Assembly (NCBI GenBank): GCA_024225395.1
Contig: JAAEMR010000030.1
Coordinates: forward strand, 1-40,013
DNA: 40,013 nt
Direction of reading: 5' to 3'
DNA from: Gammaproteobacteria bacterium
Lineage (GTDB): Bacteria; Pseudomonadota; Gammaproteobacteria; GCA-001735895
The notes beneath the pieces were generated by a model, which had not been told where the DNA came from, ran no database searches, and saw only the letters and a list, made by a program, of their open reading frames with translations. The translations under genes and the position numbers were made by a program. This document shows, piece after piece, positions 1-10,495 of the stretch (position 1 is its first letter; each line of letters starts with the position of its first letter).

Positions 1-3000
1 ACTTTTTATTAAATCATGGTATACCGGTTGATCTTCTGCTGTTGCTGATTTAATAGCCTTCATCAACTGGGCGATGACTTCTCTATATTCAGCTGACATT
101 GAAGCTGAATCAATAGCAGGTGTAGTGATTGTGTTCCTGATAAAATTTGTTGCACTTTCAAAAGCACTATTATCTCTGACTGCGTCACTGGCCTCGGCTT
201 TAATAACGGTTGCCAGCTGGGCTGATCTTTTTTCAGATAGCACGTTGATCAGTTTTTCCTTCGCTTCAGCTGCATCTGTCCCACTACTTTCAGATACAGC
301 GACCAGCCATCTGTCATCAACTGTAACAGTACCTACCCACTCACCCGGCACAATGTCTAATATTGCTTTCTTTGATAATTCAATATTAACCGGAGTGTTA
401 GATCCATTTACAGTTACTGTAACCGGACTACTTTCAAATCCATCGGCATGCGAGGCGACCAGGGTATAAGTTGCATAAGGCAGGTTTAAAAATTTAAAAT
501 AACCCTTAATTCCTTCTGAAACACCTGAAACAGTCGTTTGCCCTGTTTCAATTATTTTAATAGTGGCTTTATAGATTGGCCCAAAATAATCTCCATCCCT
601 AAGAAAGGTAGCACCGGTTATTTCTCCTATTTCCGGCTCTACGACGGGAGGTGGCGCAAAATAAATCAGTGCATGACCTGTGTCCATGCTTTCACAGGCT
701 TTATCCTTAAGAATATAACTGAAACGATCGACCAGGCCCGGTAGTGGTTTCTCAAAGGTATAATTGATACGATCTTCTTTTAGTTCCAGATTGCCTCCTA
801 ATTCACTACTCTCTGCTTTTAATTCAACAAACAGAGACGATTTATCAACATCTAACTGACTGTAATCATTGTTCAATATATCGATATTGAGGCTGACCGC
901 CTGATAACTCCTTCTTTCCGGCTTCTTATCTTCCACCAGGGTGACTGAAACATAATCCGGTGAAGCCACCGGTGGAAGACATATCTGTTCGCGGGGCTCA
1001 TCACAGCAACAACTTATGCAATTAGACAGTGAAAAATCAGCGACCACATTATTGTCATCATCACACACCAGGATAATAGATCCGCCCTTGCTGACACTGA
1101 ATGTACTTTCCAGTCCCGGATGGGATTTAGCAAATTGTTTGAACCAGCGTCCATTCAAACGCCTGACCTGTTCGTAATGATAATAAACTGTCGCCAGGCA
1201 AGTATGTTGCCTGCTCTGAATAAAATCCTGGTAAACCAGAATCTGTTTTTGAATATTTTTATTGAATTCAGCCAGAATGCGGGATGTTAAATCGATAATT
1301 GCTTCAACAATCACTTTCTTATAAAAACTGCTTTCAACAGCGGTAATCAGTGGAAGAATATATTGATACTCGATCAGGTCACTGATGACGGACTGGTAGT
1401 AAGAATGGAAAACTTCGTAGTTAAAAGCACATAACTGATGTGGCAGGTATCCCAGTAGATTATCAATATTCTCCAGCAGATCCAGTAAACGCAACTGCAC
1501 ATAATCGCTGTATCCTGAGCCGGAAGCGAGTTTATCGATGGTTTCCCCAATTTTAGATTTATCAGTAACCGGCAGACTGAGTAAAGCGCTTTTTACCTCA
1601 TTAATCAATCCACTAAGGTAACAACGCAGGTTGCGATAGTCGGCCTGAAGGTTTACCGGCTCACATAACAAACTGGAAGCGCAACGTAAATCAGACCAGC
1701 TTTTCAATAACTCATATTGTTCACTATTATATTGTTTAAGGCTTCCTCTTATTGCAGTAATCTCTTTCACCTCATCCTCGGAGAAAGTACCATCTTTCAT
1801 AAATTCGTTGAGTTTTAGACGATATTCATGCAGCAATTCCAGACGTAAATTTTCGCTGTCGACGAGTTGATCGTTCAGAGTTTTTAGCTCTTTATTGACG
1901 TTATCACTCAGGCTCAGGGGTAATACACAAAATTCCGCATTATGTTTAATCTTCAACGACTCCAGTTGTGAAACAACATCTTCACAGGGTAATCCTAAAT
2001 GTCCATCGATACGCAATAACGAAGCTTTATTATAATCCAGGTCTATCGCAGCCCCATCGGTATAACGCCATAATGGTGCCGTAGTACAGCAATCGGCCGG
2101 TTGCCAGAACTTATTACTCGATTTGATTATTGTGTAATACCAGGGGACAGCAGAAAGTCCCAGTGAGCTTGATTCATTATGACTGGGGATCAGTTTTATA
2201 TCACCTGACACTTTTTTCAACAGGGTTTCGTGGGCAGGCAGCTGCTGGATTAAAAGTCGAATTCGATCAAACAATAAAGCAACCGCCTTCAAATCACCTT
2301 TATTAACATTTTGCACCGGTGATGGAATAAATTCATTTCTATAACCCGTTTTACCTTCCAGATGCCCTAGCATCAGGTGACGGGGAAAATTAAGTTCACT
2401 ATCACAGTCAGTCAGTAACCGACAGGCTGCCTCAATCAATTCATTATAGGCTTTGACCAGAATTTTAGTGATTTCATAAAAATACTGATTAACTTCACTA
2501 CCATCGTTTACCTGATCATACCAGTCGTTTAACTTATCCAGCCAGCTCCAGTTTTTCTCCAGCCCGACAAAAATGCCATACCTGTCAAGGGCCATTGATA
2601 TACCCTCTAATAACGGCGTCTTTAATCCAGCTCCCAGCTCATAATAGGCCTGGTTTATCTCCTCTGGCAGATTGACGCCACTCAGATCAAGCCGCGTATG
2701 TAAGCGCGGTACATTCAACTGAACGGGGGCATCAGGGCATTCAGCGACGGGGCTTAACAGCGACTCCGGAACCAGTAATACCCTCACGGTATAATGGATG
2801 TTACTCCCCTTGTTATCGCAATCCGTGACCAGGCAGGACGTCAAATCAACTGCTTTTTTCTCCAGGTATAGTACCAGGATTTTCTCTTCGATCAGGTCCG
2901 CAGTCAGTGCTTTATTGCTTTCAGTGGCTTCTGTTTCCAGTAATAAAATGCCCTCTACCTGACCCTTAAGGCTGCCCGTTTTTTTCCACGGCGTGTATAA

Positions 3001-3309
3001 AGGTGAGCTAACTTTTGCATCCGGGTCATCGATATCGGGGTCAAGGTATTCCATGTAGTGGGTATAATTATCACTATCGAGTGACAGCAGGTATCCATCA
3101 GATGACAAGCCATATCCTTCATTAAGGTTGACAACTTTTTTAGCCCCGGTTAACTGCCAGCTTAAACCACAGATAATACCGCTACCGGTTAAGTTAACCC
3201 TGCTCAAACGATCCTGCTCATCGAGATAATCAAACAACTGGTTGAGCTGGGTACTGGTTAACAGCTGGTTACTTACAAAATTGGGATGGATAGTCGTTGG
3301 TCCGCTCAT
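1..3309 (-). CDS. Large eCIS-associated structural protein, C-terminus cut off by window edge
   Basis: The reading frame stays open from an ATG at 3309 to base 1, giving at least 1103 residues with no stop. The N-terminus (MSGPTTIHPNFVSNQLLTST) and the following stretch (DYLDEQDRLSRVNLTGSGII) resemble a family of very large uncharacterised proteins that I recall next to eCIS baseplate genes; this is from memory. The middle is rich in predicted helices. Near residue 770 is a cysteine cluster (CISCCCDE). From roughly residue 890 to 1010 there is a beta-rich segment like a carboxypeptidase-regulatory or Ig-like domain. It starts 17 bases after the stop of the 1048-aa baseplate gene, so it is probably co-transcribed with the injection-system operon. 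It could be a fibre, a baseplate periphery protein or a scaffold. The role is inferred from position only. Confidence 0.8.
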   Translation of the reverse strand, partial: MSGPTTIHPNFVSNQLLTSTQLNQLFDYLDEQDRLSRVNLTGSGIICGLSWQLTGAKKVVNLNEGYGLSSDGYLLSLDSDNYTHYMEYLDPDIDDPDAKVSSPLYTPWKKTGSLKGQVEGILLLETEATESNKALTADLIEEKILVLYLEKKAVDLTSCLVTDCDNKGSNIHYTVRVLLVPESLLSPVAECPDAPVQLNVPRLHTRLDLSGVNLPEEINQAYYELGAGLKTPLLEGISMALDRYGIFVGLEKNWSWLDKLNDWYDQVNDGSEVNQYFYEITKILVKAYNELIEAACRLLTDCDSELNFPRHLMLGHLEGKTGYRNEFIPSPVQNVNKGDLKAVALLFDRIRLLIQQLPAHETLLKKVSGDIKLIPSHNESSSLGLSAVPWYYTIIKSSNKFWQPADCCTTAPLWRYTDGAAIDLDYNKASLLRIDGHLGLPCEDVVSQLESLKIKHNAEFCVLPLSLSDNVNKELKTLNDQLVDSENLRLELLHEYRLKLNEFMKDGTFSEDEVKEITAIRGSLKQYNSEQYELLKSWSDLRCASSLLCEPVNLQADYRNLRCYLSGLINEVKSALLSLPVTDKSKIGETIDKLASGSGYSDYVQLRLLDLLENIDNLLGYLPHQLCAFNYEVFHSYYQSVISDLIEYQYILPLITAVESSFYKKVIVEAIIDLTSRILAEFNKNIQKQILVYQDFIQSRQHTCLATVYYHYEQVRRLNGRWFKQFAKSHPGLESTFSVSKGGSIILVCDDDNNVVADFSLSNCISCCCDEPREQICLPPVASPDYVSVTLVEDKKPERRSYQAVSLNIDILNNDYSQLDVDKSSLFVELKAESSELGGNLELKEDRINYTFEKPLPGLVDRFSYILKDKACESMDTGHALIYFAPPPVVEPEIGEITGATFLRDGDYFGPIYKATIKIIETGQTTVSGVSEGIKGYFKFLNLPYATYTLVASHADGFESSPVTVTVNGSNTPVNIELSKKAILDIVPGEWVGTVTVDDRWLVAVSESSGTDAAEAKEKLINVLSEKRSAQLATVIKAEASDAVRDNSAFESATNFIRNTITTPAIDSASMSAEYREVIAQLMKAIKSATAEDQPVYHDLIKS

Positions 3310-3326
3310 GGCTTTTACCCTGTTAT

Positions 3327-6300
3327 TTAATATGTACCTAAGGTTGAATGATCCAGTATCAGAACCGGATCATCACCTACCAGCTCGTCACAGCCTTTTA
3401 ATCGAGCCAGTGGATACACGGTGTTCAAGTTATGTATTATATTTATCAGCTCTTCGAGCCGATTCGTATAGTCTGTATTTTCAATGTTCGGCAAAGGAAG
3501 CTCTCCACTCATCGGGTAGTGTTGTTCTGCTGCTTCACTGTCTCTACAAGTGGTATGTCCTTCATTGAGTTCCGCCAGAGACTCAGCCCAATCCTCATGA
3601 ATACTTTCAAACTCAACCATCTGGCTGTGGCTTATCCAGCATATTTTGCTGAATACCTGTGCCGGTGCTTCACTACGCAGGGTATCTTCAACAAATTTAC
3701 GGAAACTCATGTCTTTGAAACGCGAAGACCAGGCAGGTAAGATAATGGTCATTCTAAATGAATAGGGGTCAATGACCTCGGTGCACTCACATTCATCCGG
3801 GTTATTGAGTTGTACCGGCATAAAAGGATCTTCCGGGTGACGCTTGCGTAACAGAATATGCTCAATAACATGGAATCCTTCGGACTCACCATATTGTTGA
3901 AAATATTCGATGATTTCGGAAAAAACATCCTCGTTGCTGGTATAACCAATCTGTGCATTTTTTTCGCTATCTTCGCAGGCCCGGATCAGAACATAGCGGC
4001 TGTTATCATCATCCAGCACATAGTTGTGCCGGTCTCCTCCCACGCTCAGCACAAAATCGAGCAATGCTTCAATGGCCGGTTTAGACTCACAATCGATACT
4101 TTTGAACAGCGTATCACCGGTTTCATTAAGTAAATTAAAATGCCATCTTTCACCATCCACGGTGGCTGTGCTCTGAATATGGAAACGGTGCCCGGCAAGT
4201 TGACGATAAACCGCTTCCTGTATTCCCAGTAAACCATACACACGTTGCTGAAAACCGGATAACATCGCTGGAAGTGAATTTTCATCCAGTATCGGATAAC
4301 GATAATTGTTACCCTGACCGCGCGCTCGACTCAGGCCGGCATAATCCTGAAGAAACAACTGTTTTGTCTTGTTAACCATTGACGCACTGTTTTCAGTGTC
4401 CAGTCGGTACATTAATAGACTGTACTCAGTGAAATCTTCACAAAAGCGTCCAACCAGGTGATCGAGAAACCGGCTTCTACGATCCAGGGCTGTTTTTTCG
4501 TCCTCGATAATCTGTTTCAGATCATTTTCCAGTGCGGGGTAATTTACATACAGCTCTTCAACTGTATTCAAATCAGAAGAATCAAAACGCTGTGAAAAAT
4601 AGGTCGAGACATGACTCTCATTCCAGGAAAATAAATTTTTAACATTTGCCAGCTGTGATAGGTAATTTGCCAGTAGTTGTTCGAAAAACAACATGAAAGT
4701 TTTAAGCTGTTGAGACTGGGCTTTACGAAGGTCAGACTGTGAAGCTTCCACCGCAATGTTACCGACCCTGTAGGTCAGTGGCATTTCGTGTTGAACCAGG
4801 TGATATTTTTCCACATCCCGGTACTCACCAACAGGCACGGCAAGATCATTCTGGTGCCCCTGCAGTTTATTACGCAGATCACCAGCTTTTTTCTCTTTTA
4901 ACAGGGCCTGGCTGATTATACGGTTGGCATAATCAGGGATTCCATTTCGATAAAAAACAATCTTGGATTTGTCTGTACTAAAAGTTGGCGTACGCCCCTG
5001 ATCAACTGCCAGCGGCAATTGCCATTCCTCATGCAGACGGAACTCGTCGTCGATAAAACTGAGTAAAGACAGGTTTTTTACCGCTATGACCTGCGGAATA
5101 TCCATGATGATATTTATTAAATCTGAACTACGCAGTTCCCTGCGCCGTTGTATTTGATTGAACTCATCATCATCGATGAACCCGTGATCAAGCCGGGGAC
5201 CTTCAAAAATCTGCTCCATGGTTTTACCACGATCAACCAGTTCATCGATGGTATAAAAATTCACGACCGGTGATACATGCTGACCCAGTCGATAAAACAT
5301 TTCGGCCAGAATTTCATCAGGATCAGCACCCATTTCAATTTCAATATCGCTGCAAACGGCTATTTCTTCTGCCAGTAATTCACAGATAGCGGTAACGTCT
5401 TCACATAAATTACGCTGTTTATGCAAGCGTTTTTCAGACTGTTTTATTACGTCAAGAAATGACACCTGGGTACTGCTGAGTAACGGCAGGTAAGATACAC
5501 GCCATTGATAAAAAAAGAAAAACGGGGTCTGTTTTCCAGCTAAAAAGACACCGGAGGTCAGGCTTATCTGGTTATCGATACGATAGGGAAAATCGGTCGT
5601 TGTAGTTCGAAACAGTTTTAATCCGGATTGTGCATTATAAACTTCTATTCGATAATTTTTTCCGGTGCTTAAAAAAGTATTTATTTTAACAATATTTCTT
5701 TTATTCGCCCTGGTCACCTCGACCGGAATATCTAAAACTATGCATTCTTCCTCAGTCACAATTTTCAGGTTAAAGGTACCGGCTGCCTCAGGGTATACGG
5801 AAACAGAATCCACGGTTAATGGATTTTCAATATCAAACAGCAACCCTCGACCATTGGGTTGAATAAAAGAACCATCCATCAAGGGTTTGGGAGTTTGAAT
5901 AACCTGACTTTTAATCGACTCCTTACGAATCACAAAATCATCATATTCGATGTAAACATCATACAAACCATTCAGTGGCTGTATTTTCTGTGCAGCATCC
6001 GGGGCTGATGTATCCTGTAATTTTTTCTGTGCCTTATTTAAATAGTATTTAATAGCATCATGCGGTTCTATCCACACATTTCTGACACCGCGTATATCAA
6101 TCAGTAATTTACGTAAATCATCAAAAGTGACTGCGCTGGAGGTCAATATGTCCCTGGCCGTATGAAATTCCGTATCATTCACTGCCTTGCCATCGTGGTA
6201 ACTGGTCAGCAAATCCTTAATATCATAATCGGTGCGATACCCCAGATCGGTTATTGCGTAACAGAGTAATTCCAGTAGCGTGATACCCGGATCATGAACA

Positions 6301-6473
6301 TTAAAATCTGACCATAATTTATGACCCAGTTTTTCTATGTATTTCAGGCCCTGTTCACGTAGATAAGTATAATCCTGACTTTTTTCCAGCTGCGGTGTTT
6401 TTACAATGAAGTTCTGATTCATTGTGTTTGAATCTTGCTGAGTGACAACATTAGATGCAGGCTGATTTTTCAT
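3327..6473 (-). CDS. eCIS baseplate protein, Afp12 position (1048 aa)
   Basis: The N-terminal region carries the stretch DFNVHDPGITLLELLCYAIT (about residues 57-76), the 'DPG-TLLELL' signature of large baseplate wedge proteins of contractile injection systems. The rest has no domain I recognise. Its ATG overlaps the stop of the preceding 1338-aa gene by 4 bases (ATGA), a sign of translational coupling. It occupies the place of Afp12/Pvc12, the second large baseplate component, although its length and sequence suggest a separate branch from the Serratia and Photorhabdus proteins. It probably acts in the wedge ring around the spike and holds the sheath in the extended state. Assignment to the baseplate is fairly secure; equivalence with Afp12 is inferred from gene order. 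Confidence 0.78.
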   Translation of the reverse strand: MKNQPASNVVTQQDSNTMNQNFIVKTPQLEKSQDYTYLREQGLKYIEKLGHKLWSDFNVHDPGITLLELLCYAITDLGYRTDYDIKDLLTSYHDGKAVNDTEFHTARDILTSSAVTFDDLRKLLIDIRGVRNVWIEPHDAIKYYLNKAQKKLQDTSAPDAAQKIQPLNGLYDVYIEYDDFVIRKESIKSQVIQTPKPLMDGSFIQPNGRGLLFDIENPLTVDSVSVYPEAAGTFNLKIVTEEECIVLDIPVEVTRANKRNIVKINTFLSTGKNYRIEVYNAQSGLKLFRTTTTDFPYRIDNQISLTSGVFLAGKQTPFFFFYQWRVSYLPLLSSTQVSFLDVIKQSEKRLHKQRNLCEDVTAICELLAEEIAVCSDIEIEMGADPDEILAEMFYRLGQHVSPVVNFYTIDELVDRGKTMEQIFEGPRLDHGFIDDDEFNQIQRRRELRSSDLINIIMDIPQVIAVKNLSLLSFIDDEFRLHEEWQLPLAVDQGRTPTFSTDKSKIVFYRNGIPDYANRIISQALLKEKKAGDLRNKLQGHQNDLAVPVGEYRDVEKYHLVQHEMPLTYRVGNIAVEASQSDLRKAQSQQLKTFMLFFEQLLANYLSQLANVKNLFSWNESHVSTYFSQRFDSSDLNTVEELYVNYPALENDLKQIIEDEKTALDRRSRFLDHLVGRFCEDFTEYSLLMYRLDTENSASMVNKTKQLFLQDYAGLSRARGQGNNYRYPILDENSLPAMLSGFQQRVYGLLGIQEAVYRQLAGHRFHIQSTATVDGERWHFNLLNETGDTLFKSIDCESKPAIEALLDFVLSVGGDRHNYVLDDDNSRYVLIRACEDSEKNAQIGYTSNEDVFSEIIEYFQQYGESEGFHVIEHILLRKRHPEDPFMPVQLNNPDECECTEVIDPYSFRMTIILPAWSSRFKDMSFRKFVEDTLRSEAPAQVFSKICWISHSQMVEFESIHEDWAESLAELNEGHTTCRDSEAAEQHYPMSGELPLPNIENTDYTNRLEELINIIHNLNTVYPLARLKGCDELVGDDPVLILDHSTLGTY

Positions 6474-9400
6474 CGTTCTGACAACTCCCTGCTAAAACAA
6501 TATGCACAATAATCATACCCCTGCTCCAACGCTTCTTCGATTCTGGAAAAACTCTTACCCCGTCCTGTTTTGATTTTTTGGATAAAACACTGGGGCTGGG
6601 TATTGTTTAAATCGTGTAATTCCAGGGAGCGCTTATTTCCAAAATAGCGTCTAAATTCGCTAATTGCAGTACCTGCGGGTTGCCGGCAATTTTCACAGGC
6701 ACTATCAGGAATACAGTCTTCGTCAGCCCCTGAAACGGCTGGTTCAGATGGAATATCAAGAGCGGTGATTGCGTGTTGAGGAAACGAGACCAGAGCCGAG
6801 CTAGCCCGGGTAGCATTAGCCTCTTCAACATTATATTTTTCTACCTCAGTATCTTTACCCATTGTGTAAAAATGATCGAGCTGGAACTCGGTAACAAAAT
6901 TGACATACCTACGTTGCTCAACAAATTCCAGTATGGATGAGCGATGAATACGACCGCCAAAGGTTAAATCAGCGCCTTCATCATATAACCAGGGTGACAG
7001 AAACTTGATAATGTCATCATTTAACTGTGTCGTATAAAGCCCTTTATCGAAACCGGTATTAAAGAAAACATTAAAATTCACTCTGACTTTTTCGTAATCA
7101 GGGTTAGTGACTGCAATACGAGTAAAATCACTGCTATATTTTTTTAAATAGCTTTCAATGGAGGTGAGCTTATTCAGGCTGACCTGTGGTTTTAATTTAT
7201 CGATCGCATTTTTATTACGTAAATTCGGTACCACGATTAACCTGACCTGGCCAGGGGCATGTTCAGTGCAACGATTACTGTGGTTAATACATTTTACCTT
7301 GTAGATTTCGGGGAATTCCTGCAAAACCATACGTTCGTAATCAAAAATTGTTATTGCACGTTTTTTATGACGTAAACGCTCACTCACTCGGGTATAAAAC
7401 GAATCTGCGGATTCCTCCATCTGACCGTTACTGGAAGCATAAGGCTGACTCACCGATTTTATATTGGAGACACGGCTTTTCAGTTTACTAATCGTGCTTG
7501 CCGGTAGTGGTATAGCGAGATGGTCTTCACTGTTATCGTTATCCTGAAAACTTGCCCGTACGGCCTGGGTATGCAGTGCAATTAACTGTGGCACGGCCGC
7601 GCTAGACTGAAACACACTGGCTTTAATCCAGTACAATCCACTGGGTAATATTGTGTGCTCATTGCTCATGGCATCCGCCATCGCAAATTGAATAATTCCC
7701 GAACCCAGTAGCCCGTTACTACCATCTGCAAGAATTTCGGTGATATCAAAGTCTTTCCAGCCCTGGCCCGTTAAATATGACCAGACGATATTCTGCGCAG
7801 GCAGGTCGGGGTTTTCACTGCCTTCGGCCGGTTGAAACAGGATAGACAGGTTTTGTTCAGGCTTTAAATCTTTCAGGCCAATATACAGATTACCTTCAGC
7901 GGTCATGGACTGGATTTCATCAGTCTCTTTATCTTTAACCGATACGTTAAATTCCGCTACCAGTTTTCGGTTAATAATAAATTTTTTAACACTGGAATCA
8001 TCGGCAACAGGGAATATTTCCTGCGTACCAAACGGCCCAAGGTGATAAAATTTTTCTACCCGCTCTCTAAAATCATTCTTATCCATGTTGTTATAATCAA
8101 TACTTTCGAATGCTGTGTAACTCAAGCTGAATTGATTAACCTCGGGCGTATAGGGTGCATTGGGTAAAGTGTCCGGGGGAGAGCTCCCGGTCGCCATGTC
8201 TATCGCAGCTTCGGTCAATACCTTCGGGTAAATATCATGATAAAATCCCCGATCCAGAGTTATTGCCATGTATCCCTGTGATAACAATGTATCCAGCCGT
8301 TTAAAGTCTTTTAAAGCGGTATTTCTACTGACCAGTGGACTCCCATCACAGGAAATTGCTTCATCGTCAAATAAATATTTATCACTGCAACTTTCTGTTG
8401 CATTCCAGCTGGCATCTTCAAGAAAAGTCAGGTCAACGGTAAAGGAATTATTATTAAATGTTTCATCGTATCCATCGTAATACGAACTAAAATCAACATA
8501 CTCACCGGATAAAGGTGGTAAGCCTGACCATTCCATCTTGATAGAAATTTCAGTTAATGACTTGGAGAATATTTCCGCACTACCTATCAGAAAACGACTG
8601 CCCTGTTTCGGATTCTGTCCAAATGGCTGAAAAGGTTTAGCCGGATCCAGCAGACCACTGTCATTTTCCAGAATGACAGTTTTAATACCGTTAAATAGTT
8701 CCGCTTCACCCACCTTCACTTCGATATCCAGGCTGTTTAATTCCATCGCCTGAAAATATTTATAGGGATAGGCATACTCAATCAGTTCCCAGTGTGTATT
8801 CAAAAAATCGACCGGTCGAAAGCCTTTATCGGTGATGGTGGTTAAAGCCTGATATACCAGCCCCTGGTAGAAAACCAGGTCGTTAATCGAATATGACAGA
8901 GTATCATCCGAGTAACTGAAAACAGACAGTCCTGTCAGGGCTGCCGGCAGCCCTGTGTTAACCAGCTCAAACTTCAACAACGGGGATTCACCGGAATATC
9001 CTTTTCCGTGAATTTTCTCATCATAGGCCAGGATAGCCTCAGCCCCTACACCCAACTGTAATGTATAAGTCAGCCTGTTACCGGCGATTACAGCATTCTC
9101 AACAGGCAATTCAAACCATGCCTTTTCACCAGTCGCGTAAACCTTCACGTTGTGTTCAAGTTCCATTTCGATGGTACTGATATTTCCGCTTATTGCTGCC
9201 CGTAAATTAAAGGTAATGTTAATCTCGCGTTTACCCTCGGCCAGTAAAAACATCGGAGAACTGATGGCAAAACCAATACTGGCATAAGGCATGCCCCTGC
9301 TACCAAAGGTTTCCCATTTCCCCTGCTCATTTTCGATTGCCGCCCCTAGCCCATCCTCACTATCTGCATCCATTGCGGCATAAATATTTTTAACCTGTCC

Positions 9401-10486
9401 GGTGTCATCCTTATCGACAAACACTGTTTTTAAACCCTGAGCTTGATCTATCGTGGTTTTATTAACCACCAGCTCGTTATCGGTTGTGTAAAACAGGTTA
9501 TTGCCCAGACTATCCTTACCGGCACGTACCGAACTCCCTTTTTCAATTTTGTGTTGAAAAGCATTTTTAGCCAGCTCAAACACCAGATGAACCTGGTCCG
9601 GGATTGCAGCCTGATGACGTAACCCCAGGACCTGCTGGTAATAAAAATCCAGGTGCCGCGCTGTGAGACTATTCAGGTGGTCCTGTGCGATCTGGAACAA
9701 TTGTAAAAAGGAAATAAACAGGGCCATGTGCGGCCGATGTTGAGGATAAGCGTCAAGCGTTTCTGTTAAATAATCCTGTGCATTTTTTACCAGGTAAACC
9801 AGCGCATCGTATAAATCATTAAAGGCAACCTTAAGCTGATCAACTGCAGTATTCAGATCAGCAGTTTTTAGCGGTGTAGATGGAAATAGAAAGACATCCG
9901 CAGTGACATCCGATAGCCCCCAGACAGGCGAAAATTCAGACAGCTCCAAATCATTCACTGCGAGGCCGACCACCTCTGCTTTTAGATACTGGCCCAGTAT
10001 ATCTTTTAAACTTCCGGATAAATTCGAATCGATTAAACGCTTCAGGGTTTTATACAGTGAAAGACCTTCAACCGAACCTCTGTACCAGCCATCAAAATCC
10101 AGAGCCAGAGAAAAAAAACGTTGCAGCAATAGAGTATATTGTTTCTTTTTCGCGGTTAAATTACCACGTTCATAATTATCCAGTAATTCATCGAAGTCTG
10201 TCTTCAACGGTTCATAATCATAATGCTGGATCAATGCCACCAGCGTGGTAATATCCGATTCTATAAAATCCAGCCAGTTACCCGATTTACTGTTGGCCGG
10301 TGAATAAAACTGTAGCAACCTGGAATAATCACGTGCATACAGCAGTAAACTGGACAGGTCACGCTCATCCACTGAAACGGATGTCGGCTTTAATGTATCC
10401 AGCAACCGCTGTCGCTGACTGGTTCCATCCCTTTGTAAGGGGTTATTAAAGCAGCAGCCGCATTTTTTATCTGTAATATGCATCAT
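6470..10486 (-). CDS. eCIS baseplate J-like protein, Afp11 position (1338 aa)
   Basis: This very large protein follows the gp25 wedge gene and precedes a second large baseplate gene, which is the place of Afp11/Pvc11. The section around residues 1000-1200 (for example SFYTRVSERLRHKKRAITIF, then a region with RLIVVPN and LEFVEQRRYVNFV) has the look of phage baseplate J/gp47 proteins. The N-terminus is cysteine-rich (CGCCF near residue 9). The last 75 residues hold a CxxxxxCxxC cluster and then a H...C...CxxC arrangement ending in YDYCAYCF, suggestive of bound metal. The start MMHITDKK is preceded by GGAG; either of two adjacent ATGs could be used. The gene lies 9 bases after the gp25 stop. The baseplate role is well supported by context; the metal sites are inference. 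Confidence 0.82.
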   Translation of the reverse strand: MMHITDKKCGCCFNNPLQRDGTSQRQRLLDTLKPTSVSVDERDLSSLLLYARDYSRLLQFYSPANSKSGNWLDFIESDITTLVALIQHYDYEPLKTDFDELLDNYERGNLTAKKKQYTLLLQRFFSLALDFDGWYRGSVEGLSLYKTLKRLIDSNLSGSLKDILGQYLKAEVVGLAVNDLELSEFSPVWGLSDVTADVFLFPSTPLKTADLNTAVDQLKVAFNDLYDALVYLVKNAQDYLTETLDAYPQHRPHMALFISFLQLFQIAQDHLNSLTARHLDFYYQQVLGLRHQAAIPDQVHLVFELAKNAFQHKIEKGSSVRAGKDSLGNNLFYTTDNELVVNKTTIDQAQGLKTVFVDKDDTGQVKNIYAAMDADSEDGLGAAIENEQGKWETFGSRGMPYASIGFAISSPMFLLAEGKREINITFNLRAAISGNISTIEMELEHNVKVYATGEKAWFELPVENAVIAGNRLTYTLQLGVGAEAILAYDEKIHGKGYSGESPLLKFELVNTGLPAALTGLSVFSYSDDTLSYSINDLVFYQGLVYQALTTITDKGFRPVDFLNTHWELIEYAYPYKYFQAMELNSLDIEVKVGEAELFNGIKTVILENDSGLLDPAKPFQPFGQNPKQGSRFLIGSAEIFSKSLTEISIKMEWSGLPPLSGEYVDFSSYYDGYDETFNNNSFTVDLTFLEDASWNATESCSDKYLFDDEAISCDGSPLVSRNTALKDFKRLDTLLSQGYMAITLDRGFYHDIYPKVLTEAAIDMATGSSPPDTLPNAPYTPEVNQFSLSYTAFESIDYNNMDKNDFRERVEKFYHLGPFGTQEIFPVADDSSVKKFIINRKLVAEFNVSVKDKETDEIQSMTAEGNLYIGLKDLKPEQNLSILFQPAEGSENPDLPAQNIVWSYLTGQGWKDFDITEILADGSNGLLGSGIIQFAMADAMSNEHTILPSGLYWIKASVFQSSAAVPQLIALHTQAVRASFQDNDNSEDHLAIPLPASTISKLKSRVSNIKSVSQPYASSNGQMEESADSFYTRVSERLRHKKRAITIFDYERMVLQEFPEIYKVKCINHSNRCTEHAPGQVRLIVVPNLRNKNAIDKLKPQVSLNKLTSIESYLKKYSSDFTRIAVTNPDYEKVRVNFNVFFNTGFDKGLYTTQLNDDIIKFLSPWLYDEGADLTFGGRIHRSSILEFVEQRRYVNFVTEFQLDHFYTMGKDTEVEKYNVEEANATRASSALVSFPQHAITALDIPSEPAVSGADEDCIPDSACENCRQPAGTAISEFRRYFGNKRSLELHDLNNTQPQCFIQKIKTGRGKSFSRIEEALEQGYDYCAYCFSRELSER

Positions 10487-10495
10487 GCGACTCCG

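Noticed and set aside
3242-3740. Plus-strand frames of 102-108 codons opposite the baseplate genes
   Set aside because: They lie within well-supported minus-strand genes, have no ribosome sites and no protein-like composition.
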